Positions 48,219 to 57,106 of a DNA stretch of 64,000 nucleotides are shown one piece after another. Position 1 is the stretch's first letter, and every line of letters starts with the position of its first letter. The position numbers and the translations under genes are program-made. Origin of the DNA: Cystobacter fuscus DSM 2262 (GTDB lineage Bacteria; Myxococcota; Myxococcia; Myxococcales; Myxococcaceae); NCBI RefSeq assembly GCF_000335475.2, contig NZ_ANAH02000064.1:558001-622000 (forward strand), in the 5' to 3' direction. The notes beneath the pieces were generated by a model that was not told the DNA's origin, searched no databases, and saw nothing but the letters and a program-made list of their open reading frames with translations.

Positions 48219-48992
48219 ATGGGCTACGTTCACATCATCCGAGACTTCGCATCGCCCCAAGAGGGGATTTCCCGCACCGTGCGCATCTACACCCCGGACG
48301 CGTATGATCACGCGCCGGAGCGGCGCTTTCCGGTGCTCTACATGCACGACGGGCAGAACGTCTTCGCCCACCCCGAGTCCGCCATCTACGAGACGTGGTG
48401 CGCCAACGCCACCATGGATGCGCTCGTGGCCGAGGGGAGGGTGGAGCCGTGGATCATCGTCGCCGTGGACTCCACGCACAACCGGCTCGCCGAGTACTCG
48501 CCCTGGGACGAGCCGCGCAGCCACGTCCGGGCGCATGGCCACGCCTACGTGCGCTTCGTCACCCAGACGCTCATGCCCTACGTGGATTCCGTCTACCGCA
48601 CCCGCCAGGGCCCCGAGTCGACGGCCGTCATGGGCTCGTCGCTCGGGGGCCTCATCTCGCTGTACATGGGCTGGAGGCACCCGGAGCTGTTCGGCCGCAT
48701 CGGCGGCCTGTCGCCCTCGGTGATGTGGGGGTGGAGCCGCTTCTTCTCGGAGTGGACCTCGCACACCCGGCGTTGGTCGCGCATCTACCTGGACGCCGGC
48801 CTGCACGAGACGGTGGATCCCGTGGGCTACGTCATGCGCTACGGCGAGGCCACGCGCGACTTCTACCACCACCTCAAGGGCCTGGGGTACGGCGACCACG
48901 AGCTGGCGCTCGTGCTCGAGCCGGAGGGCCACCACGACGAGAAAGCCTGGCAGCGCCGGCTTCCCCTCGCGATGAACTGGCTGTTGAGCTGA
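48219..48992 (+). CDS. Esterase of the alpha/beta-hydrolase fold (esterase D-like)
   Basis: 257 residues from ATG 48219; ATG 48186 in frame adds 11 residues and is possible. Features: FPVLYMHDGQNVF (oxyanion strand), nucleophile Ser in AVMGSSLGG (~132), the Asp in IYLDAGLHE, and a C-terminal His in EGHHDEKAWQRRLP. No signal peptide, so cytoplasmic. Family members cleave esters such as enterobactin or S-formylglutathione; here the substrate is unknown. The exo terminator lies between it and exoP, so it is a separate unit. Confidence 0.83.
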   Translation: MGYVHIIRDFASPQEGISRTVRIYTPDAYDHAPERRFPVLYMHDGQNVFAHPESAIYETWCANATMDALVAEGRVEPWIIVAVDSTHNRLAEYSPWDEPRSHVRAHGHAYVRFVTQTLMPYVDSVYRTRQGPESTAVMGSSLGGLISLYMGWRHPELFGRIGGLSPSVMWGWSRFFSEWTSHTRRWSRIYLDAGLHETVDPVGYVMRYGEATRDFYHHLKGLGYGDHELALVLEPEGHHDEKAWQRRLPLAMNWLLS

Positions 48993-49016
48993 AGCGCCGC
49001 GCGGGCGGCGCTCCGT

Positions 49017-50180
49017 TCAGGTCCGGGCCTGGACGAGCCGCATCGCCTCGCGCATCGCCTCGATGTCCCGGTGCCGGGTGAGGTACATCTCATCCCCCAG
49101 GGCGCTGGTGAAGACGGAGGGCAGGGTGGCGTGCTGCAGGAGCGTCTCGCCCAGTCGCGCCACCACCTCCGTGTGTCCATAGCGGTACGCGCGGCCGGTG
49201 CGCCGGGCGATGTGACACACGTGGTACTTGGGCTCGTAGCGAAATCCGCGCAGGTCCTCGCCGGCGATGAGGCGGGCCCACAGCCGGTACACGTCCGTGT
49301 CCCCCGCGTAGTTCATCATGTCCACCACGAAGGCGCCGGGGGGCCGCAGGTTGGCCTCCAGCGCCACGAAGCTGCCATCCGCCAGGCGGAAGAACTCCAG
49401 GTGGAACCAGCGCTCGCGCAGGCCCAGCGCCTCCACCATCTTGCGCCCCATGGTGTCGAGCGCCGAGGGCAGCTGCCGGTGGCTCCAGATGGCCAGGTCG
49501 CGCTGCTCGAGCACGGACTCCATGATGCCGTCGCTGTACTCGTGGCTGGTGGTGAAGACGATGTGGCCGTTGCCGTCCACGAGCCCGTCATAGGTGACGA
49601 TGGTGCCCTTGACGAAGGCCTGGGCCACGTAGCCGGCGAGTGGCGGCCCGCGGAAGGCCTCGTCCACCTCCGCCTCGCTGGACACCTTGAAGGTGCGCGC
49701 GGCGCCCACGCCCACGTCCGGCTTGAGCACGAGCGGGTAGCCCACGCGGCGGGCGAAGTCCTTCACCCCGGCCGCGTCGCGCACGGCGATGGCGTCGGGG
49801 TGGGGCAGGCCCGCCTGCTTGAACAGATCATGCATGCCCAGCTTGGAGCGCAGCCGGGCGATGTCCGCGGGCAGCAGGCCCGGGACGTGGAAGGCCTCGC
49901 GCAGGTGCGCCTCCACCTCCAGCCACGTCTCGTTGAGCGAGTCGATGCGGTGCATGCGGCCGTGCCGCCAGGTGAAGTAGCCCACGGCGCGCACCAGCGC
50001 CTCGATGTCGTGGAGGTTGGGGGTGAAGAAGTACTCCGACAGCGACTCGCGCAGCTCCCGACGCAGGGCATCGTAGGGGCAGTCCCCCACCCCCAGGACG
50101 TTGACGCCCCGCTCGCGCAGGGCGGCCACGAAGTGGAAGAAGTGGGGCGGGAACTGGGGCGAGATGAAGACGACGTTCAT
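49017..50180 (-). CDS. ATP-grasp domain protein
   Basis: 387 residues from ATG 50180. The start MNVVFISPQFPPHFFHFV and VLGVGDCPYDALRR form an N-terminal Rossmann-like lobe. The ATP-grasp core follows: GYPLVLKPDVGVGA, the AQAFVKGTIVTYDGLVDG segment, and the metal-binding EFFRLADGSFVALEANLRPPG. ATP-grasp enzymes ligate a carboxylate to an amine or thiol. It stands alone, with no biosynthetic neighbours, so the product is unknown. Confidence 0.82.
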   Translation of the reverse strand: MNVVFISPQFPPHFFHFVAALRERGVNVLGVGDCPYDALRRELRESLSEYFFTPNLHDIEALVRAVGYFTWRHGRMHRIDSLNETWLEVEAHLREAFHVPGLLPADIARLRSKLGMHDLFKQAGLPHPDAIAVRDAAGVKDFARRVGYPLVLKPDVGVGAARTFKVSSEAEVDEAFRGPPLAGYVAQAFVKGTIVTYDGLVDGNGHIVFTTSHEYSDGIMESVLEQRDLAIWSHRQLPSALDTMGRKMVEALGLRERWFHLEFFRLADGSFVALEANLRPPGAFVVDMMNYAGDTDVYRLWARLIAGEDLRGFRYEPKYHVCHIARRTGRAYRYGHTEVVARLGETLLQHATLPSVFTSALGDEMYLTRHRDIEAMREAMRLVQART

Positions 50181-50325
50181 GGTGGGCCCTTTGACGGCGA
50201 CTCCTTCGGAGGGGGGAGGGCGCACGATACCCGACTTTTTCCAGTCTTACAGGGGAGAGTTGACGCGAGGCGCCATGTCCGCCGGGGCGATACCCACCGC
50301 CTGCCCGCTCGCCAGTTACCGAGAC

Positions 50326-50373
50326 TTGACACTCCCTTGGGGCCAGCGTTAGTTAGTTTCCCGTTACTAACTA
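50326..50373 (+). promoter_or_regulatory. Promoter with overlapping operator for the efflux operon
   Basis: A consensus -35 TTGACA lies at 50326-50331. Seventeen bases on, over the -10 position, is a perfect inverted repeat: TAGTTAGT (50350-50357) and ACTAACTA (50366-50373) with an 8-base spacer. The A+T-rich arms stand out in this G+C-rich genome. An 8-8-8 palindrome over the -10 is a typical binding site for a TetR-type repressor. No regulator gene lies nearby. Confidence 0.65.
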
Positions 50374-50422
50374 TCTCGGCCGAGGAGCTGCCCATGAGGG
50401 CGGAGCCTGCGGGAGTGACGGT

Positions 50423-51541
50423 ATGCGGAAGTTTCATCTTCATCGACAGGGCAGGACGTTCCAGGGCGTGGTGGTGGGCGGGCTGGTGCTGACGTTGGGC
50501 GCGGGCTGTGGGTCGCGAGTGGACGCGGCGGAGAACAAGCCCGGCGCCGCGGCGCGTCAAACCGCCGCGGAAAGCGCGGTGAAGGCAGACACGGTGCAGG
50601 TGGGCGAGCAGAAGGTGCCGCGCTTCCTCACGCTCACCGGCTCGCTGTCGGCCAACGAGGACTCGGACGTGGCCGCGGGGGTGACGGGCAAGGTGGTGTC
50701 CGTGCACGCCGAGCGCGGCACGGTGGTGAAGAAGGGCGAGGTGCTGGCGAAGCTGGACGCGCGCGCCTCCTCCGCCAGCCTCGAGGAGGCCCGGGCGCAG
50801 GTGGTGCAGGCCAAGAGCCAGCAGGCGCTGGCCATCGCCGACTGCGAGCGCAACGAGAAGCTCTTCGCCAGCGGCACCATCTCCGCGGCGGATCATGATC
50901 GCGCCCAGGCGCAGTGCCGCAACGCGGCGGCCCAGGTGGCGGGCACCCAGGCGCGCCTGTCCCTGCTGGAGATCAACGTGTCGGACGCCTCCATCCGCGC
51001 GCCCTTCGACGGCGTGGTGGCCGAGCGCGCGGTGTCCGTGGGCGAGTACGTGCAGCCGGCCTCGAAGATCGTGACGCTGGTGTCGTTGGATCCGCTGCGC
51101 CTGCAGCTGTCGGTGCCGGAGGCCTCGGCGGCGCTCATCCAGAAGGATCAGCCGGTGGAGTTCACCCTCACGGCGGCGCCCAACGTGGTGCACAAGGCCA
51201 AGGTGACGTACGTGGGCGCGGGCCTGCGCTCGGGCAGCCGGGACCTGGTGGTGGAGGCGCTGGTGCCCAACAAGGAGCGCGCGCTGCTGCCGGGCCAGTT
51301 CGCCACGGCGCGCGTGCAGCTGGGCGAGCAGCCGATGCCGGTGGTGCCGCGCACGGCGCTGGTGGACGAGGGCGGCCGGCGCAAGCTCTTCGTGGTGAGC
51401 GACGGCCGGCTCGAGGAGCGCTTCGTGCAGGTGAGCGACGGCTCCGGAGACGAGGTGGGGGTGATGGCGGGCGTGCGCGTGGGTGAGCGCGTGGTGGCGG
51501 TGGCGCGGCCTGAGCTGCGCGACGGCGTGAAGCTGCAGTAG
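50423..51541 (+). CDS. RND efflux periplasmic adaptor (membrane fusion protein)
   Basis: 372 residues from ATG 50423 with GGGAG upstream. The signal sequence ends in a lipobox (LGAGC), so it is probably lipid-anchored. The order is barrel-sandwich hybrid (VAAGVTGKVVSVHAERGTVVKKGEVLAKLD), alpha-hairpin (SLEEARAQVVQAKSQQALAIAD...), second half-motif IRAPFDGVVAERAVSVGEYV, and a beta-barrel plus membrane-proximal domain. It links the inner-membrane pump to TolC. First gene of the three-gene operon. Confidence 0.92.
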   Translation: MRKFHLHRQGRTFQGVVVGGLVLTLGAGCGSRVDAAENKPGAAARQTAAESAVKADTVQVGEQKVPRFLTLTGSLSANEDSDVAAGVTGKVVSVHAERGTVVKKGEVLAKLDARASSASLEEARAQVVQAKSQQALAIADCERNEKLFASGTISAADHDRAQAQCRNAAAQVAGTQARLSLLEINVSDASIRAPFDGVVAERAVSVGEYVQPASKIVTLVSLDPLRLQLSVPEASAALIQKDQPVEFTLTAAPNVVHKAKVTYVGAGLRSGSRDLVVEALVPNKERALLPGQFATARVQLGEQPMPVVPRTALVDEGGRRKLFVVSDGRLEERFVQVSDGSGDEVGVMAGVRVGERVVAVARPELRDGVKLQ

Positions 51542-51558
51542 TCCGAGGGTCTCGTTCC

Positions 51559-54500
51559 ATGCAATGGCTCGCCAGTATTTGTGTCCGTAAGCCCGTCCTC
51601 GCGTCGGTGCTCATCCTGCTGATTCTCGTGCTCGGCGGCGTCGGCTACTCGAAGCTCACCGTCGATCGTTTCCCCAAGCTGGACTTCCCCACCGTGGTGG
51701 TGGTGACGCGTCTGCCCGGCTCCGCCGCCGAGGAGATGGAGACGGACATCACGGACAAGGTCGAGGAGGCGGTCAACACCGTCGCCGGCATCGACGAGCT
51801 GTCCTCCATCACGTCCGAGGGCGTCAGCACGGTCATCATCACGTTCGTGCTGGAGAAGAACGTGGACGTGGCCGTGCAGGAAGTGCGCGACCGCATCAAC
51901 CAGATCGCCTACGAGCTGCCCAAGGACGTGGAGACGCCGATCGTCCAGAAGTTCGATCCGGACGCCGTGCCCGTCATCATCCTGTCGTTGCAGTCCAACC
52001 GGCCCGTGCGGGAGATCACCGAGTACGCGGACCGCGTGCTGCGCCGCCGGCTGGAGACGGTGCAGGGCGTGGGACAGGTGTCGCTCATCGGTGGCACCAA
52101 GCGCCAGGTGAACGTGTGGTTGGATCCGGTGAAGATGCGGGCGGCGGGCGTGAGCGCGGCGGAAGTGCAGCGCGCCATCGCCGGCCAGAACATGTCGTTG
52201 CCGGGCGGCAGCATCGAGACGGGTCCTCAGAACCTCACCCTGCGTCTGCGTGGCCGCGTCACCAGCGTGGAGGAGATGGGGCAGCTCGTGCTGCGCGAGA
52301 ACGGGGGCAACATCCTGCGCGTGCAGGACGTGGCCCGGGTGGAGGACGGCCAGGAGGAGGCGACGACGGCGGCCCGGCGCGATGGCAATCCGGCGGTGCT
52401 GCTGTCCATCCGCAAGCAGTCGGGTGAGAACACCGTGTCGCTCGTGCAGGAGGTGCGCCGGCGCGTGGGCGAGCTCAACTCGACGCTGCCGCCGGGCTAC
52501 ACGCTGGACGTGGTGCGCGACAACTCGGAGACCACCATCACCAGCGTGCACGCGGTGCAGGAGCACCTCATCCTCGGTGCGTTCTTCGCCGCGCTCGTGG
52601 TGCTCCTGTTCCTGGGCAGCTGGCGCAGCACCGTCATCTCCGCGCTCGCCATTCCCGTGTCCATCATCGGCACCTTCGGGATGATGCAGATGGCGGGGCT
52701 CAACCTGAACACCATCAGCCTCCTGGCGCTCGCGCTCGCGGTGGGCATCGTCATCGACGACGCCATCGTGGTGCTCGAGAACATCCACCGCTTCATCCAC
52801 GAGAAGAAGCTCAAGCCCTTCCCGGCCGCCATCCTGGCCACCAAGGAGATCGGCCTCGCGGTGCTCGCCACCACGCTGTCGCTCATCGCGGTGTTCCTCC
52901 CGGTGGCCTTCATGGGCGGCATCCCCGGGCGCTTCCTGGCCAGCTTCGGCTGGACGATGGCCTTCTCCATCGCCGTGTCGCTGGTGGTGTCCTTCACCCT
53001 CACGCCCATGCTGTGCGCGCGCTGGCTGGTGGGCGGCTCGGCGGGGCCCGACCATGGCCGCAAGCCGCTGCTCGAGCGCATCACGGACAAGGTCTACACG
53101 CCCATCGAGCGCACCTACGAGCGCGCCCTGCGCTGGGTGATGGCGCACCGCTGGGTGGCCGTGGTGGCGTCGGTGGCCGCGCTGGGCTCGTGCATCCCCA
53201 TGGCGAAGTCCGTGCCCGCGGGCTTCCTGCCCAAGAGCGACGAGGCCCAGTTCCAGGTGTCCATCCGCACGCCGGAGGGCATGAGCATGGAGACCACCCT
53301 CCTGGAGGCCGAGCGCGTGGCGCGGGAGATCCGCGAGACGATTCCGGAGACCACCTCCACGCTCGTCACCATCGGTGACAACACCGACAAGACGCCCAAC
53401 GTGGCGGCGCTCTTCATCAAGATCGTCAACCCGGATCAGCGCACCGACACCCAGGACGACATCATGAACCGGGTGCGCCGGGACATCACCTCGAAGCTGC
53501 CCAAGGAGTACCGGGTGAGCGTGACCAACGCGCCGCTGTTCGGCGGCGGTGGCACCCAGGCCGCGGTGCAGTACGTGGTGCGCGGGCCCGACTTCGACGA
53601 GCTGGGCAAGCAGGCCACCATCCTCATGGAGAAGCTCAAGAGCATCAACGGCGTGGTGGACGTGGACAGCAACCTCATCATCGGCAAGCCCGAGGTGAGC
53701 GCGTACATCAACCGCTCGCGCGCCGCGGACCTGGGCGTGCAGGTGTCCGACGTGGCCACCACCATGCAGATGGTGGTGGGCGGTCTCGAGGTGTCCAACT
53801 ACGCGGAGGCCGGCAACCTGTACGACGTGCGGCTGCGCGCCGAGCGCTCCGCGCGTGACAGCATGGAGGCGCTCTCGCAGCTCACCGTGCCCTCCACGCG
53901 TCTGGGCGCCGTGCCGCTCACGGACGTGGTGACGCTCCAGCGCGAGGAAGGCCCCTCGCAGATCAACCGCATGAACCGTCAGCGGCAGATCATGATCAGC
54001 GCCAACACGGTTCCGGGCGTGAGCACCGGCCAGGTCGTCGAGCAGTTCAACAAGCTCATCGCCGACACGCAGCTGCCGCCGGGCTACTCGGCGGCTCCCG
54101 CGGGCATGTCGCGTGAGATTGGCCGCACGTTCCAGAACTTCATCGTGGCCTTCGCCATGGCCTTCGTCTTCATGTACCTCATCCTCGCGGCGCAGTTCGG
54201 CTCGTGGATCCACCCCATCACCATCCTCCTGTCGCTGCCCCTCACCGTGCCCTTCGCGCTCATCTCCCTGATCATCTTCAGGCAGCAGCTCGACATGTAC
54301 TCGATGCTCGGACTGCTGGTGCTCTTCGGCGTCGTGAAGAAGAACTCCATCTTGCAGATCGACCACACCAACCAGCTGCGCGGCGAGGGCTTGCCCCGGC
54401 TGGAGGCCATCGTCCACGGCAGCAAGGACCGCTTGCGCCCCATCCTGATGACCACGTTGTCCTTCGTGGCGGGCATGCTCCCGCTGCTGTTCTCCCGCGG

Positions 54501-54747
54501 CGTCGGCGCGAGCTTCAACCAGGCCACCGCCGGCGTGGTGGTGGGTGGCCAGACGCTGTCGCTGGCCCTCACGCTGCTGGTGACCCCCGTGGCGTACTCG
54601 CTGCTGGATGACGCGTCGGCGTGGTTCAAGCGCAAGTTCGGCTCCAAGCGCACGCCCGAGGAGACGGGCGAGGCCGAGGTGGAGCGCGCCTATGGCGGCG
54701 ACACCCTCGCCGAGCTGCGCCCGGCGCACGGCAAGGAGGCCGCATGA
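51559..54747 (+). CDS. RND multidrug efflux permease (HAE1 family)
   Basis: 1062 residues with 12 membrane helices in two halves. The relay helix has GIVIDDAIVVLENIHRFI (Asp-Asp pair near residue 400), and periplasmic porter loops lie between helices 1-2 and 7-8. The start MQWLASICVRKPVLASVLI is the usual N-terminal helix. It uses proton flow to expel hydrophobic compounds. It follows the adaptor by 17 bases and overlaps the TolC gene by 4. The substrate is not deducible. Confidence 0.95.
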   Translation: MQWLASICVRKPVLASVLILLILVLGGVGYSKLTVDRFPKLDFPTVVVVTRLPGSAAEEMETDITDKVEEAVNTVAGIDELSSITSEGVSTVIITFVLEKNVDVAVQEVRDRINQIAYELPKDVETPIVQKFDPDAVPVIILSLQSNRPVREITEYADRVLRRRLETVQGVGQVSLIGGTKRQVNVWLDPVKMRAAGVSAAEVQRAIAGQNMSLPGGSIETGPQNLTLRLRGRVTSVEEMGQLVLRENGGNILRVQDVARVEDGQEEATTAARRDGNPAVLLSIRKQSGENTVSLVQEVRRRVGELNSTLPPGYTLDVVRDNSETTITSVHAVQEHLILGAFFAALVVLLFLGSWRSTVISALAIPVSIIGTFGMMQMAGLNLNTISLLALALAVGIVIDDAIVVLENIHRFIHEKKLKPFPAAILATKEIGLAVLATTLSLIAVFLPVAFMGGIPGRFLASFGWTMAFSIAVSLVVSFTLTPMLCARWLVGGSAGPDHGRKPLLERITDKVYTPIERTYERALRWVMAHRWVAVVASVAALGSCIPMAKSVPAGFLPKSDEAQFQVSIRTPEGMSMETTLLEAERVAREIRETIPETTSTLVTIGDNTDKTPNVAALFIKIVNPDQRTDTQDDIMNRVRRDITSKLPKEYRVSVTNAPLFGGGGTQAAVQYVVRGPDFDELGKQATILMEKLKSINGVVDVDSNLIIGKPEVSAYINRSRAADLGVQVSDVATTMQMVVGGLEVSNYAEAGNLYDVRLRAERSARDSMEALSQLTVPSTRLGAVPLTDVVTLQREEGPSQINRMNRQRQIMISANTVPGVSTGQVVEQFNKLIADTQLPPGYSAAPAGMSREIGRTFQNFIVAFAMAFVFMYLILAAQFGSWIHPITILLSLPLTVPFALISLIIFRQQLDMYSMLGLLVLFGVVKKNSILQIDHTNQLRGEGLPRLEAIVHGSKDRLRPILMTTLSFVAGMLPLLFSRGVGASFNQATAGVVVGGQTLSLALTLLVTPVAYSLLDDASAWFKRKFGSKRTPEETGEAEVERAYGGDTLAELRPAHGKEAA

Positions 54748-56042
54748 TCTCCCTGCTCACGGTGGTGTCCCTCGCCCTGGGTGCCGCGGAAGCCACCGAG
54801 CCCGCGGCCCAGCCGGTGCTCACGCTCAATCAGGCTCTCGAGGAGGCGCGCGAGAAGAACCTGGACCTGAAGGTGGCGCGCGCCCGGTTGGATCAGGCCC
54901 TGTTGCAGACGCGCCGGGCCTGGGCCGGCTACCTGCCCACCGTCACGGTGGGCGGCAGCTACACGCGCAACTCCGCGGAAGCCGTCTTCGCGCTGCCCGG
55001 TGGTGGAGAACCCATCACCATCCAGCCGTATGATCAGCTCGGCGCCCAGGCCGAGGTGCGCCAGGCCATCATCGCGCCGACGCTCTGGCCCGCCATCCGC
55101 AACGCGGGCATCGCCCAGGAAGTGTCCACGCTGAACACGGAGTACACGCGCCGGGAGATCCTCTTCGGCGTGGCCCAGGCCTACTTCAGCGCGGCGAGCC
55201 TCCAGGAGGCCATCCGCGCCACGCAGTTCCTCCTGGAGGTCAACCAGGCGCGCGAGAAGGACACGCAGATCCGCTTCGACGCGGGCACCGTCACGCGCGT
55301 GGCCCTGCTGCGCGCGCAGTTCGACCGCGCACGTGCCGAGCAGGATCTGGTCCGGGCGCGCAACTCCTATGACTCCGCGCGGCTGGCGCTCGCCACGCTC
55401 CTGCAGCGCGAGTCGCCGAACTTCTCCCTGCAACTGCCCGAGGTGCCCGAGGTGCCGGCGGTGGACCCGGAGCTCGCCCGCAAGGCGCAGGAGGCGCGTC
55501 CGGACGTGCTCGCGGCGCGGCGCAACCTGGACCTCGCGGTGGGCCGCCGCACCGGCGCGTGGTTCGCCTACCTGCCCAATGTGGGCTTCTCGGGCGTCTA
55601 CCGGGTGACCAACGCCGCGGGCTTCACGGGCCAGGCGGGCACGTGGACGTTGACGCTCAACGGCTCGTGGACGCTGTGGGACGGAGGCTTGCGCGAGGTG
55701 GCCCTGCGCGAGGAGTCCGCCCGAGTGGCCGAGGCCTCCGCCCTGCAGACGCAGTCGGAGACCCGGGTGACCCAGGAAGTGGCCACGGCGCGCCTGGACT
55801 ACGACAACGCCCGCTCCAACCTGTCCAAGGCCGAGGAGGCCCTGGCCCTGGCGCGTGAGACGCAGCGGCTCACGGAGATCAGCTTCAAGGCGGGCGTGGC
55901 GACGTACCTGGAAGTGGCGGACGCCAACTCCGCGCTGACCAACGCCGAGGTGAGTGCCATCTCCGAGCGCTTGCAGACCTCGCTCGCCGCCCTGCGGCTG
56001 CAGCGCGCCGTCGGCCTCTTCGCCGCGGACGAGAAGGACTGA
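54744..56042 (+). CDS. TolC-family outer-membrane efflux protein
   Basis: 432 residues from ATG 54744, which overlaps the pump stop (ATGA). A short signal peptide, then two TolC repeats with long helices: LTLNQALEEAREKNLDLKVAR and the later ARKAQEARPDVLAARRNLDLA, with beta-strands TVTVGGSYTRN and WTLTLNGSWTLWDGG forming the barrel. It supplies the outer-membrane channel for this pump. Ends at a strong terminator. Confidence 0.93.
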   Translation: MISLLTVVSLALGAAEATEPAAQPVLTLNQALEEAREKNLDLKVARARLDQALLQTRRAWAGYLPTVTVGGSYTRNSAEAVFALPGGGEPITIQPYDQLGAQAEVRQAIIAPTLWPAIRNAGIAQEVSTLNTEYTRREILFGVAQAYFSAASLQEAIRATQFLLEVNQAREKDTQIRFDAGTVTRVALLRAQFDRARAEQDLVRARNSYDSARLALATLLQRESPNFSLQLPEVPEVPAVDPELARKAQEARPDVLAARRNLDLAVGRRTGAWFAYLPNVGFSGVYRVTNAAGFTGQAGTWTLTLNGSWTLWDGGLREVALREESARVAEASALQTQSETRVTQEVATARLDYDNARSNLSKAEEALALARETQRLTEISFKAGVATYLEVADANSALTNAEVSAISERLQTSLAALRLQRAVGLFAADEKD

Positions 56043-56050
56043 TGTGCCCG

Positions 56051-56096
56051 GGACTCCGCTCCGCTGTTCCGGGGAGCGGAGTCCTCGTCTCTTCTT
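56051..56096 (+). terminator. Intrinsic terminator after TolC gene (copy 1 of a repeated hairpin)
   Basis: 12-bp stem GGACTCCGCTCC/GGAGCGGAGTCC (56051-56062 with 56073-56084) followed by TCGTCTCTTCTT. Sequence GCCCGGGACTCCGCTC and GAGCGGAGTCCTCGTCT are repeated exactly at 59094-59136. Confidence 0.88.
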
Positions 56097-56147
56097 GGGG
56101 CGTACCGGCGCTCATCGACCATGGTTTGCGGGAGACGGGCGAGAAGA
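56097..56147. other. Short spacer at left end of accessory module
   Basis: No gene or signal recognised between the terminator and the possible coding remnant. Confidence 0.3.
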
Positions 56148-56328
56148 GGGGTTGGTGTCCGACCTCGGACTCGCCTCGCTGCGAGCTGGTCAACCGGACA
56201 TCTGTCTCCAGATACTCGCCTTCCGTAGCCTGGGCGCCACCGGCGGAATCATTTCCGACCAGGCGGTCTTCGTGCTGACCCGCACTCGATCCAAGGGTGT
56301 TCTCGAGGTCCTGGAGCGCCTGGATTGA
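56148..56328 (+). pseudogene. Possible C-terminal gene remnant
   Basis: One frame reads as plausible protein: LVSDLGLASLRAGQP, then CLQILAFRSLGATGGIIS and VFVLTRTRSKGVLEVLERLD before TGA. There is no start codon or ribosome site in front and the upstream part of the frame runs back through the TolC terminator. It looks like the tail of a gene lost by recombination at the terminator. No family recognised. Could be chance. Confidence 0.3.
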
Positions 56329-56566
56329 CCGGCTCGCGAACCGAGGCCCTTCCACCAGCCTTGGTGGAATGACTACCGCGCGCTGGCACCCGGACACCAC
56401 ATATTGGCGGCTTTTCGGAAGTCAAGAAGGACTCCCTGCTTGTACAACGTCGCCCCATGGCGCTCACTGGAGCCGAGCCATGAGGTTCTCGACCTTGCAC
56501 CTTCTACGTCGGAATGCTGTGGGGCCAAAGGTTCGTGCCAGCTTGTGGCAGGGGGATTGGATTGTG
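56329..56566. other. Spacer upstream of the DUF3304 gene
   Basis: About 240 bases, of lower G+C toward the right. In-frame starts at 56297 and 56480 exist upstream of 56567 but the sequence is not protein-like. The promoter of the effector-immunity pair should be here; I could not pick one with confidence. Confidence 0.35.
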
Positions 56567-57106
56567 ATGCGCGCGGCGGTATTGGGATGGGTGTTGCTCG
56601 GATTGTGTCTGGGGTTGTGCGCTTGCAAGAGGAGTTCAGTGGAGACGCCCGATGCCGGGGCGGAAGGCAAGAATAAAGAGCTTGAGTCCGTTGCTCTCAC
56701 GGTCAGTGGATATAATTATACCGACCTCCACATCGAGAGCTTCAGCGTGGATGGGGCAGGGGGAGCCAATATCTTTGTCAGTTCTCCTGACTCGGGTGGA
56801 GGAGGTGGCGTGTGCTGCCTGAGATGGTATCCAGGTGTGCCACTGCCGGTGTCAGTGAAAGTCGAGTGGACTCGGGATTTGAAGCGCTGGTGTGAAAAGG
56901 AAGTGATGGTCTCTGGACCCGTGCCTGACCAACCGCGGTACATCGTCGTCCATTTCTTCCAGGATGGGCGTATCGAGGTTGAACTCACGGAAGGCTTTCC
57001 TGAGTCAAAGCTTCAATTGGATCGCTTCAGTCCTGTCGCGCGCAAGGCGTCAGGCAACTCAGTATTGGATGAGAAAATTGCCAGGTGCCATGATGCCTTC
57101 CGTTAA
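56567..57106 (+). CDS. DUF3304 lipoprotein, likely Tle1 immunity protein
   Basis: 179 residues from ATG 56567. The signal peptide ends in an LCAC lipobox. The mature part matches DUF3304: LTVSGYNYTDLHIESFSVDG, the Gly-rich GGANIFVSS...GGGGGVCCLRW block with two adjacent Cys, VSVKVEWTRD and YIVVHFFQDGRIEVELTE. DUF3304 lipoproteins are commonly encoded next to DUF2235 (Tle1) phospholipases and act as periplasmic immunity proteins. The gene overlaps the Tle1 start by 17 bases. G+C is visibly lower than in flanking genes, consistent with transfer. Confidence 0.75.
   Translation: MRAAVLGWVLLGLCLGLCACKRSSVETPDAGAEGKNKELESVALTVSGYNYTDLHIESFSVDGAGGANIFVSSPDSGGGGGVCCLRWYPGVPLPVSVKVEWTRDLKRWCEKEVMVSGPVPDQPRYIVVHFFQDGRIEVELTEGFPESKLQLDRFSPVARKASGNSVLDEKIARCHDAFR

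Noticed and set aside
50394-50492. Small Trp-rich reading frame with a GAGGAG site overlapping the start of the efflux adaptor gene, possible leader peptide
   Set aside because: The Trp run comes from reading the adaptor's GVVVGG codons out of frame; composition is explained by the real gene, and no attenuator hairpin follows.
56297-56566. N-terminal extension of the DUF3304 protein
   Set aside because: It would place ~90 unlike residues in front of a normal lipoprotein signal.
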